From NCBI GenBank assembly GCA_019310865.1, contig JAFDDL010000152.1, positions 1 through 7,991 on the forward strand: a stretch of 7,991 nt of DNA. The letters are read 5' to 3'. Within the stretch, counting starts at the first letter, position 1; each line of letters starts with the position of its first letter. Source of the DNA: Deltaproteobacteria bacterium. Its GTDB lineage: Bacteria > Desulfobacterota > Desulfobacteria > Desulfobacterales > JAFDDL01. The translations under genes and the position numbers were made by a program. Below the pieces are notes generated by a model. The model was given only the letters and a program-made list of their open reading frames with translations, was not told where the DNA came from and ran no database searches. This document shows positions 1 to 7,440 of this stretch, piece by piece.

Positions 1-28
1 TGGCAATCGGCACGCAATAGGAGAGACA

Positions 29-583
29 ATGTACGAAATACGTTTTCACGGCCGAGGTGGTCAGGGCGCTGTGATGGCCGGAAAAGTCCTGGCCAAGGCC
101 CTGGGTGAAGAGGGGAAAGTCGTTAAGGCGATTCCCTCCTTCGGCTTTGAACGGCGGGGGGCCCCCGTTGAATCATATCTGCGGTATGACGACAAGCCCA
201 TCAGAAAGATAACTAATATCTATCATCCTGACTGCATCGTCTGTTTGGATCCGACGTTGCCCCGAGCGGTCGATATCTTTAATGGCATGAACAATGACGG
301 CGTCTGGGTTCAGGCCACCAAAAAATCCATTGAACAACTGGATGTTCCGGAAACCGTATCCAGGATCGGGCTTTGCGATGCCGTCGGCCTGGCCATGGAA
401 ATTCTCGGTAGACCCATTACCAATACAATCATGCTGGGCGTCTTAGCGAAAACCACCGGGATTGTCTCCCTGGAATCGCTGAGCAAGGGGATGGAATCCG
501 TTGCCTTTCGCGATGCGCTTCTCGAGAAAAACGTCGAGGCCGTTCAGCGGGGATATGAAGAAACGACGGTTCATGACATGTAG
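29..583 (+). CDS. padE: Phenylglyoxylate dehydrogenase-type 2-oxoacid oxidoreductase, gamma subunit
   Basis: This is the gamma subunit (184 aa, roughly 20 kDa) of a CoA-acylating 2-oxoacid:acceptor oxidoreductase. In this family the gamma domain helps form the CoA-binding part of the complex. Seen: the N-terminal family signature GRGGQG at residues 8-13, the GFERRGAPV block at 39-47 (pyruvate enzymes usually have a similar GxExRGG/A stretch), and the PITNTIMLG block near 129-137 that is typical of the domain. It is full length for a stand-alone gamma subunit and has no signal peptide or membrane segment, so it is cytoplasmic. The ATG at 29 is supported by AGGAGAG at 19-25. The delta gene follows after 16 bases. 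The symbol rests on gene order gamma-delta-alpha-flavoprotein-beta, which matches padEFGHI; from this sequence alone it could be any 2-oxoacid oxidoreductase gamma subunit. Confidence 0.88.
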   Translation: MYEIRFHGRGGQGAVMAGKVLAKALGEEGKVVKAIPSFGFERRGAPVESYLRYDDKPIRKITNIYHPDCIVCLDPTLPRAVDIFNGMNNDGVWVQATKKSIEQLDVPETVSRIGLCDAVGLAMEILGRPITNTIMLGVLAKTTGIVSLESLSKGMESVAFRDALLEKNVEAVQRGYEETTVHDM

Positions 584-599
584 ATAACAAGGAGACAGG

Positions 600-893
600 A
601 TGAAGCGCCAATCAAAAAAACCTTTTGATCAGTCAACAATCCCCAACGATTTGTGTCCCATTGCTACCCAACATTCCGTACTTATAACAGGTGACTGGCG
701 TTCGGAAAGACCGGTGGTAGACCGTGACAAATGTGTCAAATGCGGCACCTGCTGGATGTATTGTCCGACGCAGTGCATCGAGGAGAAAAAAACGCATTTT
801 GAAATGAGTTTGACGATCTGTAAAGGCTGCGGCATATGTGCACAGGAATGCCCGCATCATGCAATATCCATGATAGAAGAATTAGAGGATTAA
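600..893 (+). CDS. padF: 2-Oxoacid oxidoreductase delta subunit, 2x[4Fe-4S] ferredoxin
   Basis: This small ferredoxin-like delta subunit (97 aa, about 11 kDa) relays electrons inside the 2-oxoacid oxidoreductase. Two complete CX2CX2CX3CP motifs are visible, with Cys 45/48/51/55 and Cys 74/77/80/84, so two [4Fe-4S] clusters are expected. The preceding TGDWRSERPVVD segment (residues 30-41) is the usual delta-subunit lead-in, which separates it from a free bacterial ferredoxin. An additional Cys19 lies outside the cluster motifs. The start ATG at 600 has AAGGAG at 589-594. The stop is only 3 bases from the alpha-subunit start, and the padG ribosome binding site (AGAGGA, 884-889) lies inside this reading frame, so the two genes are probably translationally coupled. 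Confidence 0.9.
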   Translation: MKRQSKKPFDQSTIPNDLCPIATQHSVLITGDWRSERPVVDRDKCVKCGTCWMYCPTQCIEEKKTHFEMSLTICKGCGICAQECPHHAISMIEELED

Positions 894-896
894 ATT

Positions 897-2093
897 ATGT
901 CAGAGACCCTGATATGCGATGGAAATGAAGCGGCAGCCTGGGGCGTGTCAAAAGCCCGTCCGGACATGGTCGCGGTCTATCCCATCACCCCCCAATCATC
1001 TCTTGCTGAATATATCTCCTCCATGGTCGCCGACGGTATCATCAAGGCTGACCTGATGGACGTGGAAGGTGAACACAGTGTCCTTTCGGTACTTCAGGGG
1101 GCCTGCCTGGCCGGTGCCCGAACCTTTACCGCCACGTGCGGTCAGGGGCTTGCCTTCATGTTCGAGCCATATTTCCGGACACCCCCCATGAGGCTGCCCA
1201 TCGTCATGTCCCTGGTCACCCGGGACGGCATCACCCCCCAATGTGTCTGGGGCGGGCAGCAGGACGCCATGACCGTCCGTGAAGTGGGCTGGAGCCAGAT
1301 GTACTGCGAAACCAACCAGGAAATCCTTGATACGGTGATCATGGCTTACAAGATTGCCGAAAACCATGATGTTATGATGCCGACCAACGTCTGTCACGAC
1401 GGCAATTATCAGTCCTACGGCGTGGAGCAGGTGGAACTGCCGGACCAGGATATGGTGGACGACTTTCTGGGAGAAAAAAACACCAACTGGCATGTGGCCC
1501 TGGATCCGGATAGGCCCATGGGAGTTGATCCGTTGACCGGCGGCGCCGGCGGTATTGGCCCTTCGCTTTTTGTGCGCTATCGCAAGGGGACCTGCAAGGG
1601 GATGCAGAATGCGCTTCGCGTCATCACCGAGACCCACGAGGAGTGGGGCCGGAGGACCGGGCGCACATATGCACCGCTGGTGGAAGCGTACCGGTTGGAC
1701 GAGGCCGACTATGCCATTGTGACCATCGGCGGTATGACCGGCGCGGCAAAAGATGCGGTTGACGAGGCAAGGGATGCCGGAGAGAAGGTCGGTCTGATTA
1801 AAATCAAGACCTTTCGGCCTTACCCGCTTCAGGCCATGCTGCAGGCGGTCTCCAAGGTGAAAGCCGTGGGTGTGATGGATCGTGCCGTCAGTTTCGGATG
1901 GAACAGCGGCCCGGTACACCAGGAAATGCTTGCCACCCTTTATCACATGGAAAAGCGGATACCAGCGGTCAGCTTTATCGGCGGGCTTGCCGGCGCGGAT
2001 ATTACGGAACATGATTTCGCCCGGGTCATCGAAACAACCGGCCGAACGCTCAAAGGTGAAATCCCGTCCGAACCCATATGGATCAACGAATAA
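897..2093 (+). CDS. padG: 2-Oxoacid oxidoreductase alpha subunit (phenylglyoxylate dehydrogenase type)
   Basis: This is the alpha subunit (398 aa, about 44 kDa), which supplies the pyrimidine-binding half of the thiamine diphosphate site and much of the 2-oxoacid pocket. Seen: the family motif YPITPQS at residues 28-34 (Thr31 corresponds to the carboxylate-binding Thr of pyruvate:ferredoxin oxidoreductase), GEHSVLSVLQGACLAGART near 60-77, and TATCGQGLAF near 78-87. The transketolase C-terminal-like domain follows, with IVTIGGMTGAAKDAVDEA near 275-292 and the KTFRPYP block near 304-310. Most pyruvate-type relatives read TSSQGL where this protein has TCGQGL, so Cys81 is unusual and may reflect a different substrate. 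No Fe-S motif or export signal is present. The stop is 25 bases from the flavoprotein start. Assignment to phenylglyoxylate rather than pyruvate or indolepyruvate is inferred from the neighbouring flavoprotein, fused beta subunit and Mo enzyme. Confidence 0.88.
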   Translation: MSETLICDGNEAAAWGVSKARPDMVAVYPITPQSSLAEYISSMVADGIIKADLMDVEGEHSVLSVLQGACLAGARTFTATCGQGLAFMFEPYFRTPPMRLPIVMSLVTRDGITPQCVWGGQQDAMTVREVGWSQMYCETNQEILDTVIMAYKIAENHDVMMPTNVCHDGNYQSYGVEQVELPDQDMVDDFLGEKNTNWHVALDPDRPMGVDPLTGGAGGIGPSLFVRYRKGTCKGMQNALRVITETHEEWGRRTGRTYAPLVEAYRLDEADYAIVTIGGMTGAAKDAVDEARDAGEKVGLIKIKTFRPYPLQAMLQAVSKVKAVGVMDRAVSFGWNSGPVHQEMLATLYHMEKRIPAVSFIGGLAGADITEHDFARVIETTGRTLKGEIPSEPIWINE

Positions 2094-2105
2094 CGAATCA
2101 CGCAA

Positions 2106-2112
2106 AAGGGAG
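2106..2112 (+). promoter_or_regulatory. Ribosome binding site deciding the padH start
   Basis: AAGGGAG lies six bases before the ATG at 2119. It supports this start over the much longer in-frame reading that begins at 1882 inside padG. The protein begins exactly at the FAD-binding beta-strand from this ATG. Confidence 0.75.
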
Positions 2113-2118
2113 CGCCTA

Positions 2119-3381
2119 ATGTCCCAAACGAAATATCTTATCATCGGAAGCAGCCATGGCGGCCTTTCGGCCCTTGACGCCATACGCGTTCACGATGAAG
2201 AAGGGTCGATTACCATCGTATCCCGGGAAAATACCAACCCTTACTCCCCCACCATTCTCCCTTACGTCATTGCAGGTATTAAAGGTGCGGAGGATGTCGA
2301 TCTGAGAGACCCGGGTTATTTTGAAAAACTGAATGCGACATTCAAAAACGATGACTCGGTGACCCGCGTCGATCCCGGGAAGAAAACGGTGAAACTCGAT
2401 ACCGGAGAAGATATCCAGTATGAAAAACTGCTGATTACCACAGGTGCCGATGCATCGATCCCCCCCTTTCCGGGTGTTGACCAGGTGCCGTATCATGTGG
2501 TGCGGACCCTTGAAGACACAAAGAAATTGCGAAGTCATATAGAAAAATCCAAGTCGGCTATTGTTCTGGGAGCAGGGCTTATCGCCATGCATACGGCGGA
2601 GACATTAGCCCATGCCGGCCTCCAGGTAACGGTGGTCGTACGGCGCCAGGTGTCCTTATTTGCTTATTTCAGCGGTGATGCCGCCAAAATGATCGAAAAG
2701 GTATTCGCCGACAACAATGTCCGGATTGCCACCGGCCATGGTGTGGAGAAAATGTCCCATGCCGACGGCGTCTCTACGGTCACCCTGCAGTCGGGGGAAG
2801 ATCTTACAGCGGATATCGTGGTCATGGCCACCGGTGTGCAGCCGCGCATCGGCTGTGTGGAAGGCTCGGGCATCGAAACGGACCAGGGGATCCTGGTGGA
2901 CAATCTGATGCGCACCAGTGCACCGGATGTCTGGGCGGCTGGTGATGTCGCCCAGGCGCCCGATTTCTTCGATCAGGGAAAGACGATCAATGCCACATTG
3001 CCCAATGCATCGATCCAGGGGCGAATCGCGGGTATGGACATGGCCGGTGATCCGGCCGTAAAACCCTACCTGGGAAGCAGCGGGCTGAACACCTTTAACT
3101 TCTTCGGGCATCATGGATTCTCCGTTGGGTTGGGCACCATCAACGAGTCAACGGATGAGATCGAGCTGAACACCACCTTTCTGCCCAGTGGTATGCGATA
3201 TCAGAAGCTGGTATTTCAGGACAACCGACTGGTGGGCTGTTCCGCCATCAATCCCAAACTCGACCCGGGCGTCATGCGCGAACTCATTCAAAGAGAAATT
3301 GACCTGAGCGACGTCATGGAAAAATTTGCCAACGCGCCCCGGGAGACCGGGCGTTTGTTGATGACGAAACTCTGGCGGTAG
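2119..3381 (+). CDS. padH: FAD/NAD(P)-dependent oxidoreductase subunit (epsilon) of phenylglyoxylate dehydrogenase
   Basis: This flavoprotein (420 aa, about 46 kDa) belongs to the pyridine-nucleotide oxidoreductase superfamily (NADH oxidase/rubredoxin reductase-like). It would accept electrons from the Fe-S clusters of the complex and reduce NAD(P)+. Seen: the N-terminal FAD dinucleotide fold KYLIIGSSHGG (residues 5-15, Gly10/Ser12/Gly15), the TTGADASIPPFPG strand-turn near 110-122, the second Rossmann motif GAGLIAMHTAE at 151-161, the ATGVQPR motif, and the C-terminal FAD motif AAGDVAQAPDFF with Asp276. There is no CX4C redox disulfide and no Fe-S motif, so it is an electron-transfer flavoprotein rather than a disulfide reductase. 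The second nucleotide-binding strand ends in Arg175-Arg176 where NAD-specific relatives usually carry an acidic residue. It lies between the alpha and beta genes, the arrangement of padH. Physiological coenzyme and direction are inferred. Confidence 0.87.
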   Translation: MSQTKYLIIGSSHGGLSALDAIRVHDEEGSITIVSRENTNPYSPTILPYVIAGIKGAEDVDLRDPGYFEKLNATFKNDDSVTRVDPGKKTVKLDTGEDIQYEKLLITTGADASIPPFPGVDQVPYHVVRTLEDTKKLRSHIEKSKSAIVLGAGLIAMHTAETLAHAGLQVTVVVRRQVSLFAYFSGDAAKMIEKVFADNNVRIATGHGVEKMSHADGVSTVTLQSGEDLTADIVVMATGVQPRIGCVEGSGIETDQGILVDNLMRTSAPDVWAAGDVAQAPDFFDQGKTINATLPNASIQGRIAGMDMAGDPAVKPYLGSSGLNTFNFFGHHGFSVGLGTINESTDEIELNTTFLPSGMRYQKLVFQDNRLVGCSAINPKLDPGVMRELIQREIDLSDVMEKFANAPRETGRLLMTKLWR

Positions 3382-3391
3382 TCAAACCGCC
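3374..3391 (+). repeat. Inverted repeat (hairpin) spanning the padH stop codon
   Basis: GGCGGT (3374-3379) and ACCGCC (3386-3391) are perfect reverse complements around a six-base loop that contains most of the padH stop codon. A competing four-base-pair stem, GCCC (3389-3392) with GGGC (3397-3400), shares its bases, so the two cannot form together. No run of T follows, so this is not a convincing intrinsic terminator. It sits in the longest intergenic gap of the window and could affect mRNA stability or padI translation, or be chance. Confidence 0.4.
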
Positions 3392-3426
3392 CGTTGGGGC
3401 CGTCAGACCCTTTTGGGCATCAAATT

Positions 3427-3434
3427 AGAGGAGA
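3427..3434 (+). promoter_or_regulatory. Ribosome binding site selecting a TTG start for padI
   Basis: AGAGGAGA has its GGAG core eight bases before the TTG at 3442. No in-frame ATG exists before residue 56, which lies beyond the first Fe-S motif, so this site decides the start. The earlier in-frame TTG at 3394 lacks a comparable site. Confidence 0.75.
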
Positions 3435-3441
3435 CTGCGTT

Positions 3442-4788
3442 TTGGGTAAAAGTTACAATAGCATCGCCTTTCATCCGGAAAAATGCAACGGGTGCAACGA
3501 CTGTATCGAGGCCTGCGTAAAGAGCCATATTGACGATTCGACCGATCCCGTGCACTCCCGGATTAAAATTGTCCCGGACAGTGAAAGCGGTACTTACGGT
3601 ATCGCCATGTGCCGGCAATGCGGTGATCCGCGTTGCGTGATGGATTGTCCGGCAAAGGCCCTGGCCAAAAACGAAGAAACCGGCGTCATCGACTGGGACC
3701 AGGAAAAATGCGTGAACTGCCAGCTGTGCACGTTGGCCTGCTCCTGGGCCGGGATCACCTATAATCCGGCCGACAAACAGGTCATGAAATGCGATATGTG
3801 CTATGGGGATCCGGCCTGTGTCAAAGCATGCAAGCCCAAGGCCTTGGCGTTTCTGACCGTGTCCGACCTACATAATGCCTATGGCGAACTGGAAGACCTT
3901 TTTGTTCCGGGCGTCTCCGCCTGTCTGGGGTGCAATTCCGAACTGACCATCCGCCATACACTTCGGAAAATCGGCCCCAACACCGTCGTGGCGACGCCTC
4001 CGGGCTGTGTTGCCGGTGTGGGCTCGGTGGGTGTCAATGGATTTACCGCTACAAAAACACCGGTACTGCAACCCCTGCTGACAAACACGGCCTCCATGCT
4101 GGCCGGCGTCAAACGGTATTACGATCGAATCGGCAGGGATGTCACCATGCTGGCATTTGGGGGTGACGGCGGAACAGCCGATGTGGGTTTCCAGTCCCTC
4201 TCCGGTGCGGCGGAGCGGGGCGAGAAGATCATTTATCTGTGCATCGACAACGAGGGGTACATGAACACGGGCGTTCAGCGATCCAGCACCACGCCCTTCG
4301 GCGCCTGGACATCCACCACGCCGGTTGGACCGGCCTTGCGGGGCAAAACCAGGGATGCCAAATATATGCCGCTTCTCATGCTGATGCACAATTGCGAATA
4401 TGTCGCCACCGCATCCACCGCTTTCATGGAAGATTACTACATGAAACTGGACAAGGCCATCGAAGCGGCCAAACGGGGCATGGCCTATATTCACATGTTT
4501 TCACCCTGCCCCACCGGGTGGCGGTATCCCACCGGCATGCTGATTGAAGTCAGCCGAAAGGCAGTGGAGACCAATCTTGTGCCGCTCTGGGAGTACTCCT
4601 ATCAGGAGGATGAACTGCGATTCACTCACCCGGTGGACAATCCCTTGCCGGTGGAAAAATATTTATCCCTTATCGGTAAATACCGGCACCTGGATGACGC
4701 CCAATTGGCGCACATCCGGAAGACAACGGAAGATCGAATCGAAATGCTGAAAAAGATCTCTGAAAAGGAGATCCAGCTCACCGCATAA
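3442..4788 (+). CDS. padI: 2-Oxoacid oxidoreductase beta subunit fused to a four-cluster ferredoxin domain
   Basis: This beta subunit (448 aa, about 49 kDa) binds thiamine diphosphate and carries the catalytic core. Residues 1-135 form a polyferredoxin domain of the DMSO-reductase/hydrogenase Fe-S subunit type with Cys 15/18/21/25, 57/60/65/69, 90/93/96/100 and 117/120/126/130, so four [4Fe-4S] clusters are expected. The PorB-type domain follows. The thiamine/Mg motif starts with GDG at 241-243 and continues to Asn270 and GYMNTG (272-277). Cys161, Cys164, Cys189 and Cys356 (in CPTGW) match the ligands of the proximal cluster next to thiamine in this family. Ordinary PorB subunits are near 300 aa and lack the N-terminal domain; the fusion is the hallmark of phenylglyoxylate dehydrogenase PadI. 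Translation starts at TTG, and the gene follows padH after 60 bases. No export signal is present. Function is well supported; substrate identity is inferred from context. Confidence 0.87.
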   Translation: MGKSYNSIAFHPEKCNGCNDCIEACVKSHIDDSTDPVHSRIKIVPDSESGTYGIAMCRQCGDPRCVMDCPAKALAKNEETGVIDWDQEKCVNCQLCTLACSWAGITYNPADKQVMKCDMCYGDPACVKACKPKALAFLTVSDLHNAYGELEDLFVPGVSACLGCNSELTIRHTLRKIGPNTVVATPPGCVAGVGSVGVNGFTATKTPVLQPLLTNTASMLAGVKRYYDRIGRDVTMLAFGGDGGTADVGFQSLSGAAERGEKIIYLCIDNEGYMNTGVQRSSTTPFGAWTSTTPVGPALRGKTRDAKYMPLLMLMHNCEYVATASTAFMEDYYMKLDKAIEAAKRGMAYIHMFSPCPTGWRYPTGMLIEVSRKAVETNLVPLWEYSYQEDELRFTHPVDNPLPVEKYLSLIGKYRHLDDAQLAHIRKTTEDRIEMLKKISEKEIQLTA

Positions 4789-4827
4789 TTTACTTTCCAA
4801 CCACCAGAACAGAAAGGATGGAAGAGA

Positions 4828-7422
4828 ATGAAAGAAGCGATAGTACAAAATTCCATGAAATCCGGAAAATGGGTCAACTCAACCTGCAAGATGTGCCTTC
4901 ATTCCTGCAGTATCAGTGTTCATGTTACCGATGAGGGCGTTGTCAACAAAGTGGAGGGCAACCCCACCAATCCGAGTAACGAATGCGGGCTTTGCCCCAA
5001 AGGCAATGCGGCCATCATGAGGCTCTACGATCCCCAACGGGTCAAAACGCCCCTGAAACGCACCAATCCCAGGAAAGGCCCAAACGATGACCCGGGCTGG
5101 GAGGCGATTTCCTGGGAAGAGGCCATGGACATCGTCTGCACGGAGCTCAAGAAAACCCTGGATGACGATCCCCGCAAGCTGCTTCCGGCCATCAACGACT
5201 TTCAGAAGCTCTACCTGTGGGCCTGGCCGGCCGCTTTCGGCGGAAATGCCAATTATTTTTCCGTGGTCGGCACCCTTTGCGGCGGCGGTTATCATCCCAT
5301 GAACGGCATGATCCATTCCGCCTTTGCCGCGGCGAACGACGGCGATTACTGCAATTACTGGATCAACAACGGCGGGTGTGACGGTTTTTCTTCGCATCTG
5401 CACGTGGCCGGCGCCGCCCGGCATATGGCCGACGCCCGGGTGGACCGGGGCATGCATCTGGTGACCATTGAACCTCGCCTGTCATCATCTGCAGCAAAAT
5501 CCAATGAATGGATTCCCATACGACCGGCCACAGACCGGCATTTCGCCCTGGGGCTTTGTCATGTCATGGTTGAGGAAAAACTATGCGACTACAAGTTTTT
5601 GAAAAAAGACACCAATGCCGTCTACCTGGTGGGTCCGGACGGCTATTTTGTGCGCAGCAAAGACGGCAATCAGCCCTATGTATGGGACCCTGTGGATGAC
5701 AAGGCCAAAACCTGGGATGATGATACCATCAAGGATTTCGCCCTGGAGGGCACCTACGAAGTGGAAGGGGTCAAATGCAAACCGTCATTTCAATTGTTTC
5801 TGGATATTCTGAAGGACTGTACTCCTGAAAAAACATCTGAAATCACCACCGTTCCAGCAGATACGATCCGCAGAATCGCCCGGGAATTTGCCAAAGCCGC
5901 CTCCATCGACTCCACTGTCACCATTGACGGACGGACACTCCCCTTGCGCCCGGCCGCCTACAATTACTACCGGGGCGCCCAGGGCCACAAGTCCGGATCC
6001 ATGAGCAACCACACCTACAAGCTGGTAAATTTCCTGGTGGGCGGCATCGACGCTCCCGGTGGCCACGTGGGTGTCACCCTTAACGACTTCTGGGTGGACC
6101 GGGGTCATATCTGGGAGGGCGAAGGCGGCATGATCCTTCAGACGCCCCATCAGCTCCATCCCGAAGTCCCCTTTGCTTATCCACCAAACACTTGCCACCT
6201 GATGGATTATTTTCCCCTGGGCGTGGACCCGGGGCACCTGATCAGCGAAACCTATTTTAACCCGGATAAATGGGGGTATGATTTCAAACCGGATACCATG
6301 CTCATTGCCCACTCCAATCCCCTCTGGAACATGAACGGTCCCCAGGACAAGTATTTTGAGATCATGCGCCAGATGCGCTTTGTCGTGGCCATCGATATCT
6401 TGCTCAACGAGAGCACCTTATGGGCGGATGTCGTGCTGCCGACCCACGACAATTTCGAGCGTTGGAACATGACCATGATCGAACCCCCCGACACCGAAGG
6501 CCAGTGCCTGACCCAACCGGTTATCGAGCCGCTTTACGACACCCGGAGCCAGGAGGATATCTTCAACGAGATTTCCGAACGGATCGGCATCCTGGACACC
6601 TGGAATGAAATCCAGAATTTTGCTAATTTCTTCAATGAGAAACCGGAACTGAAGCTGAAACCGGGCGTCAAGTATACGGATCGGGATATCGCCGAGCGAA
6701 AGGGCAAACTCTGGGACGGGAAAAGTTTGGAATGGTACATGGAAAACGGCCATACGGTAACCAAACGGCGGACGGACAAATGGTACCGTCCCTGGGAGGG
6801 GCAGCGGCTGCATTTTTATCTTGAGCTTGTTTTGTCGGAACGTGACAAACTCAGGAAAAATATGGAAAAAGCCAACGCTGTTTTTATCGATAAATGGCAA
6901 TGGGAGGATTATCAGCCGCTGCCGACATCGGTTATGGATCCGGTGCATAAAGAAGCAAAGGAATTCGATATGTACGCCATCTCTTTCAAGGATATTCAGC
7001 TCAATTTTGCCGAGAACCTGAGCATCCCGTGGATTTCGGATATTGTTTACAACGATCCGGTTCACAGGGGCGTTCTGATCAATTCCAAAACAGCCGCCGA
7101 CCGCGGCATCGATGACGGAGACGTGCTGACAATCACGTCCCCCTATGGTTCAATCAAGGGCCTGGCCAAGGTCATCGAAGGGGTTCATGTCGATACCCTT
7201 GCCATATCCAACGCCTTGACTCGATGGACCGGATACCATTCGGTGGTCAAACCCGGCGGCGGTAACTTTAACCGTTTACTACCCGGCGATCTGAGAAATA
7301 CGGATGGTTGCAGTGGTCAGATGGAATGTACGGCCAAGGTGAAAGTTGAGGTATTCCGTAAGAAACCGGCTGACGAAAATGAAGCCGAAAGCGTGCTTCG
7401 TCAACATACTTTTTCAAGATAA
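4828..7422 (+). CDS. padB: Molybdopterin oxidoreductase catalytic subunit, phenylacetyl-CoA:acceptor oxidoreductase type
   Basis: This is a large DMSO-reductase-family enzyme (864 aa, about 97 kDa). Family members use bis-molybdopterin guanine dinucleotide with Mo or W. Seen: an N-terminal [4Fe-4S] domain with Cys20, Cys23, Cys27 and Cys56, followed by the conserved Lys58 (LCPKG); the WEEAMD motif near 94-99; a candidate metal-ligand Cys151 in VGTLCGGG; the WADVVLPTHDNFERW segment at 532-546; and a C-terminal dinucleotide-binding domain from about residue 740, including NSKTAADRGIDDGD. There is no twin-arginine or Sec signal, so it should stay on the cytoplasmic side, as required for a CoA-thioester substrate. 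PadB converts phenylacetyl-CoA plus water to phenylglyoxylate and CoA in a four-electron oxidation. It directly follows padI after 39 bases; AAAGGA (4813-4818) supports the ATG. By sequence alone it could be another cytoplasmic Mo/W enzyme; the pad context makes PadB the best call. Confidence 0.8.
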   Translation: MKEAIVQNSMKSGKWVNSTCKMCLHSCSISVHVTDEGVVNKVEGNPTNPSNECGLCPKGNAAIMRLYDPQRVKTPLKRTNPRKGPNDDPGWEAISWEEAMDIVCTELKKTLDDDPRKLLPAINDFQKLYLWAWPAAFGGNANYFSVVGTLCGGGYHPMNGMIHSAFAAANDGDYCNYWINNGGCDGFSSHLHVAGAARHMADARVDRGMHLVTIEPRLSSSAAKSNEWIPIRPATDRHFALGLCHVMVEEKLCDYKFLKKDTNAVYLVGPDGYFVRSKDGNQPYVWDPVDDKAKTWDDDTIKDFALEGTYEVEGVKCKPSFQLFLDILKDCTPEKTSEITTVPADTIRRIAREFAKAASIDSTVTIDGRTLPLRPAAYNYYRGAQGHKSGSMSNHTYKLVNFLVGGIDAPGGHVGVTLNDFWVDRGHIWEGEGGMILQTPHQLHPEVPFAYPPNTCHLMDYFPLGVDPGHLISETYFNPDKWGYDFKPDTMLIAHSNPLWNMNGPQDKYFEIMRQMRFVVAIDILLNESTLWADVVLPTHDNFERWNMTMIEPPDTEGQCLTQPVIEPLYDTRSQEDIFNEISERIGILDTWNEIQNFANFFNEKPELKLKPGVKYTDRDIAERKGKLWDGKSLEWYMENGHTVTKRRTDKWYRPWEGQRLHFYLELVLSERDKLRKNMEKANAVFIDKWQWEDYQPLPTSVMDPVHKEAKEFDMYAISFKDIQLNFAENLSIPWISDIVYNDPVHRGVLINSKTAADRGIDDGDVLTITSPYGSIKGLAKVIEGVHVDTLAISNALTRWTGYHSVVKPGGGNFNRLLPGDLRNTDGCSGQMECTAKVKVEVFRKKPADENEAESVLRQHTFSR

Positions 7423-7427
7423 TCGAC

Positions 7428-7435
7428 AGGAGGGT
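7428..7435 (+). promoter_or_regulatory. Strong Shine-Dalgarno site for padC
   Basis: AGGAGGGT contains a full AGGAGG core and ends five bases before the ATG at 7441. It is the closest match to the anti-Shine-Dalgarno consensus in the window and fixes the start of the truncated last gene. Confidence 0.75.
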
Positions 7436-7440
7436 ACAAA

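Noticed and set aside
3..20. Possible tail of an upstream gene (five codons then TAG, ending at 20 inside the padE ribosome binding site)
   Set aside because: A tail this short could be chance in one of three frames, and nothing identifies a product. It would fit a tightly packed operon but cannot be supported here.
1882..2118. Longer N-terminus for padH beginning inside padG
   Set aside because: The extra 79 residues overlap padG in another frame and resemble no domain. The ATG at 2119 has a good ribosome binding site and starts at the FAD fold.
996..2183. A 395-residue open frame on the minus strand opposite padG
   Set aside because: It is a shadow of padG. It has no recognisable domain or motif and is rich in His, Gly and Arg as expected from reversed GC-rich codons, while the plus-strand protein has clear family motifs.
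3394..3441. Upstream TTG start for padI
   Set aside because: It has no Shine-Dalgarno site, falls in the loop/stem of the putative hairpin, and adds 16 residues without family character. The TTG at 3442 has a proper site eight bases upstream.
29..4788. Ordinary pyruvate or 2-ketoisovalerate:ferredoxin oxidoreductase
   Set aside because: Those enzymes lack a dedicated FAD/NAD(P) subunit between alpha and beta and lack a four-cluster domain on the beta subunit. The coupled Mo enzyme also points to the phenylglyoxylate type.
4789..4827. Possible internal promoter or terminator between padI and padB
   Set aside because: The 39-base gap shows no inverted repeat, no T-run and no convincing -35/-10 pair, only the padB ribosome binding site.
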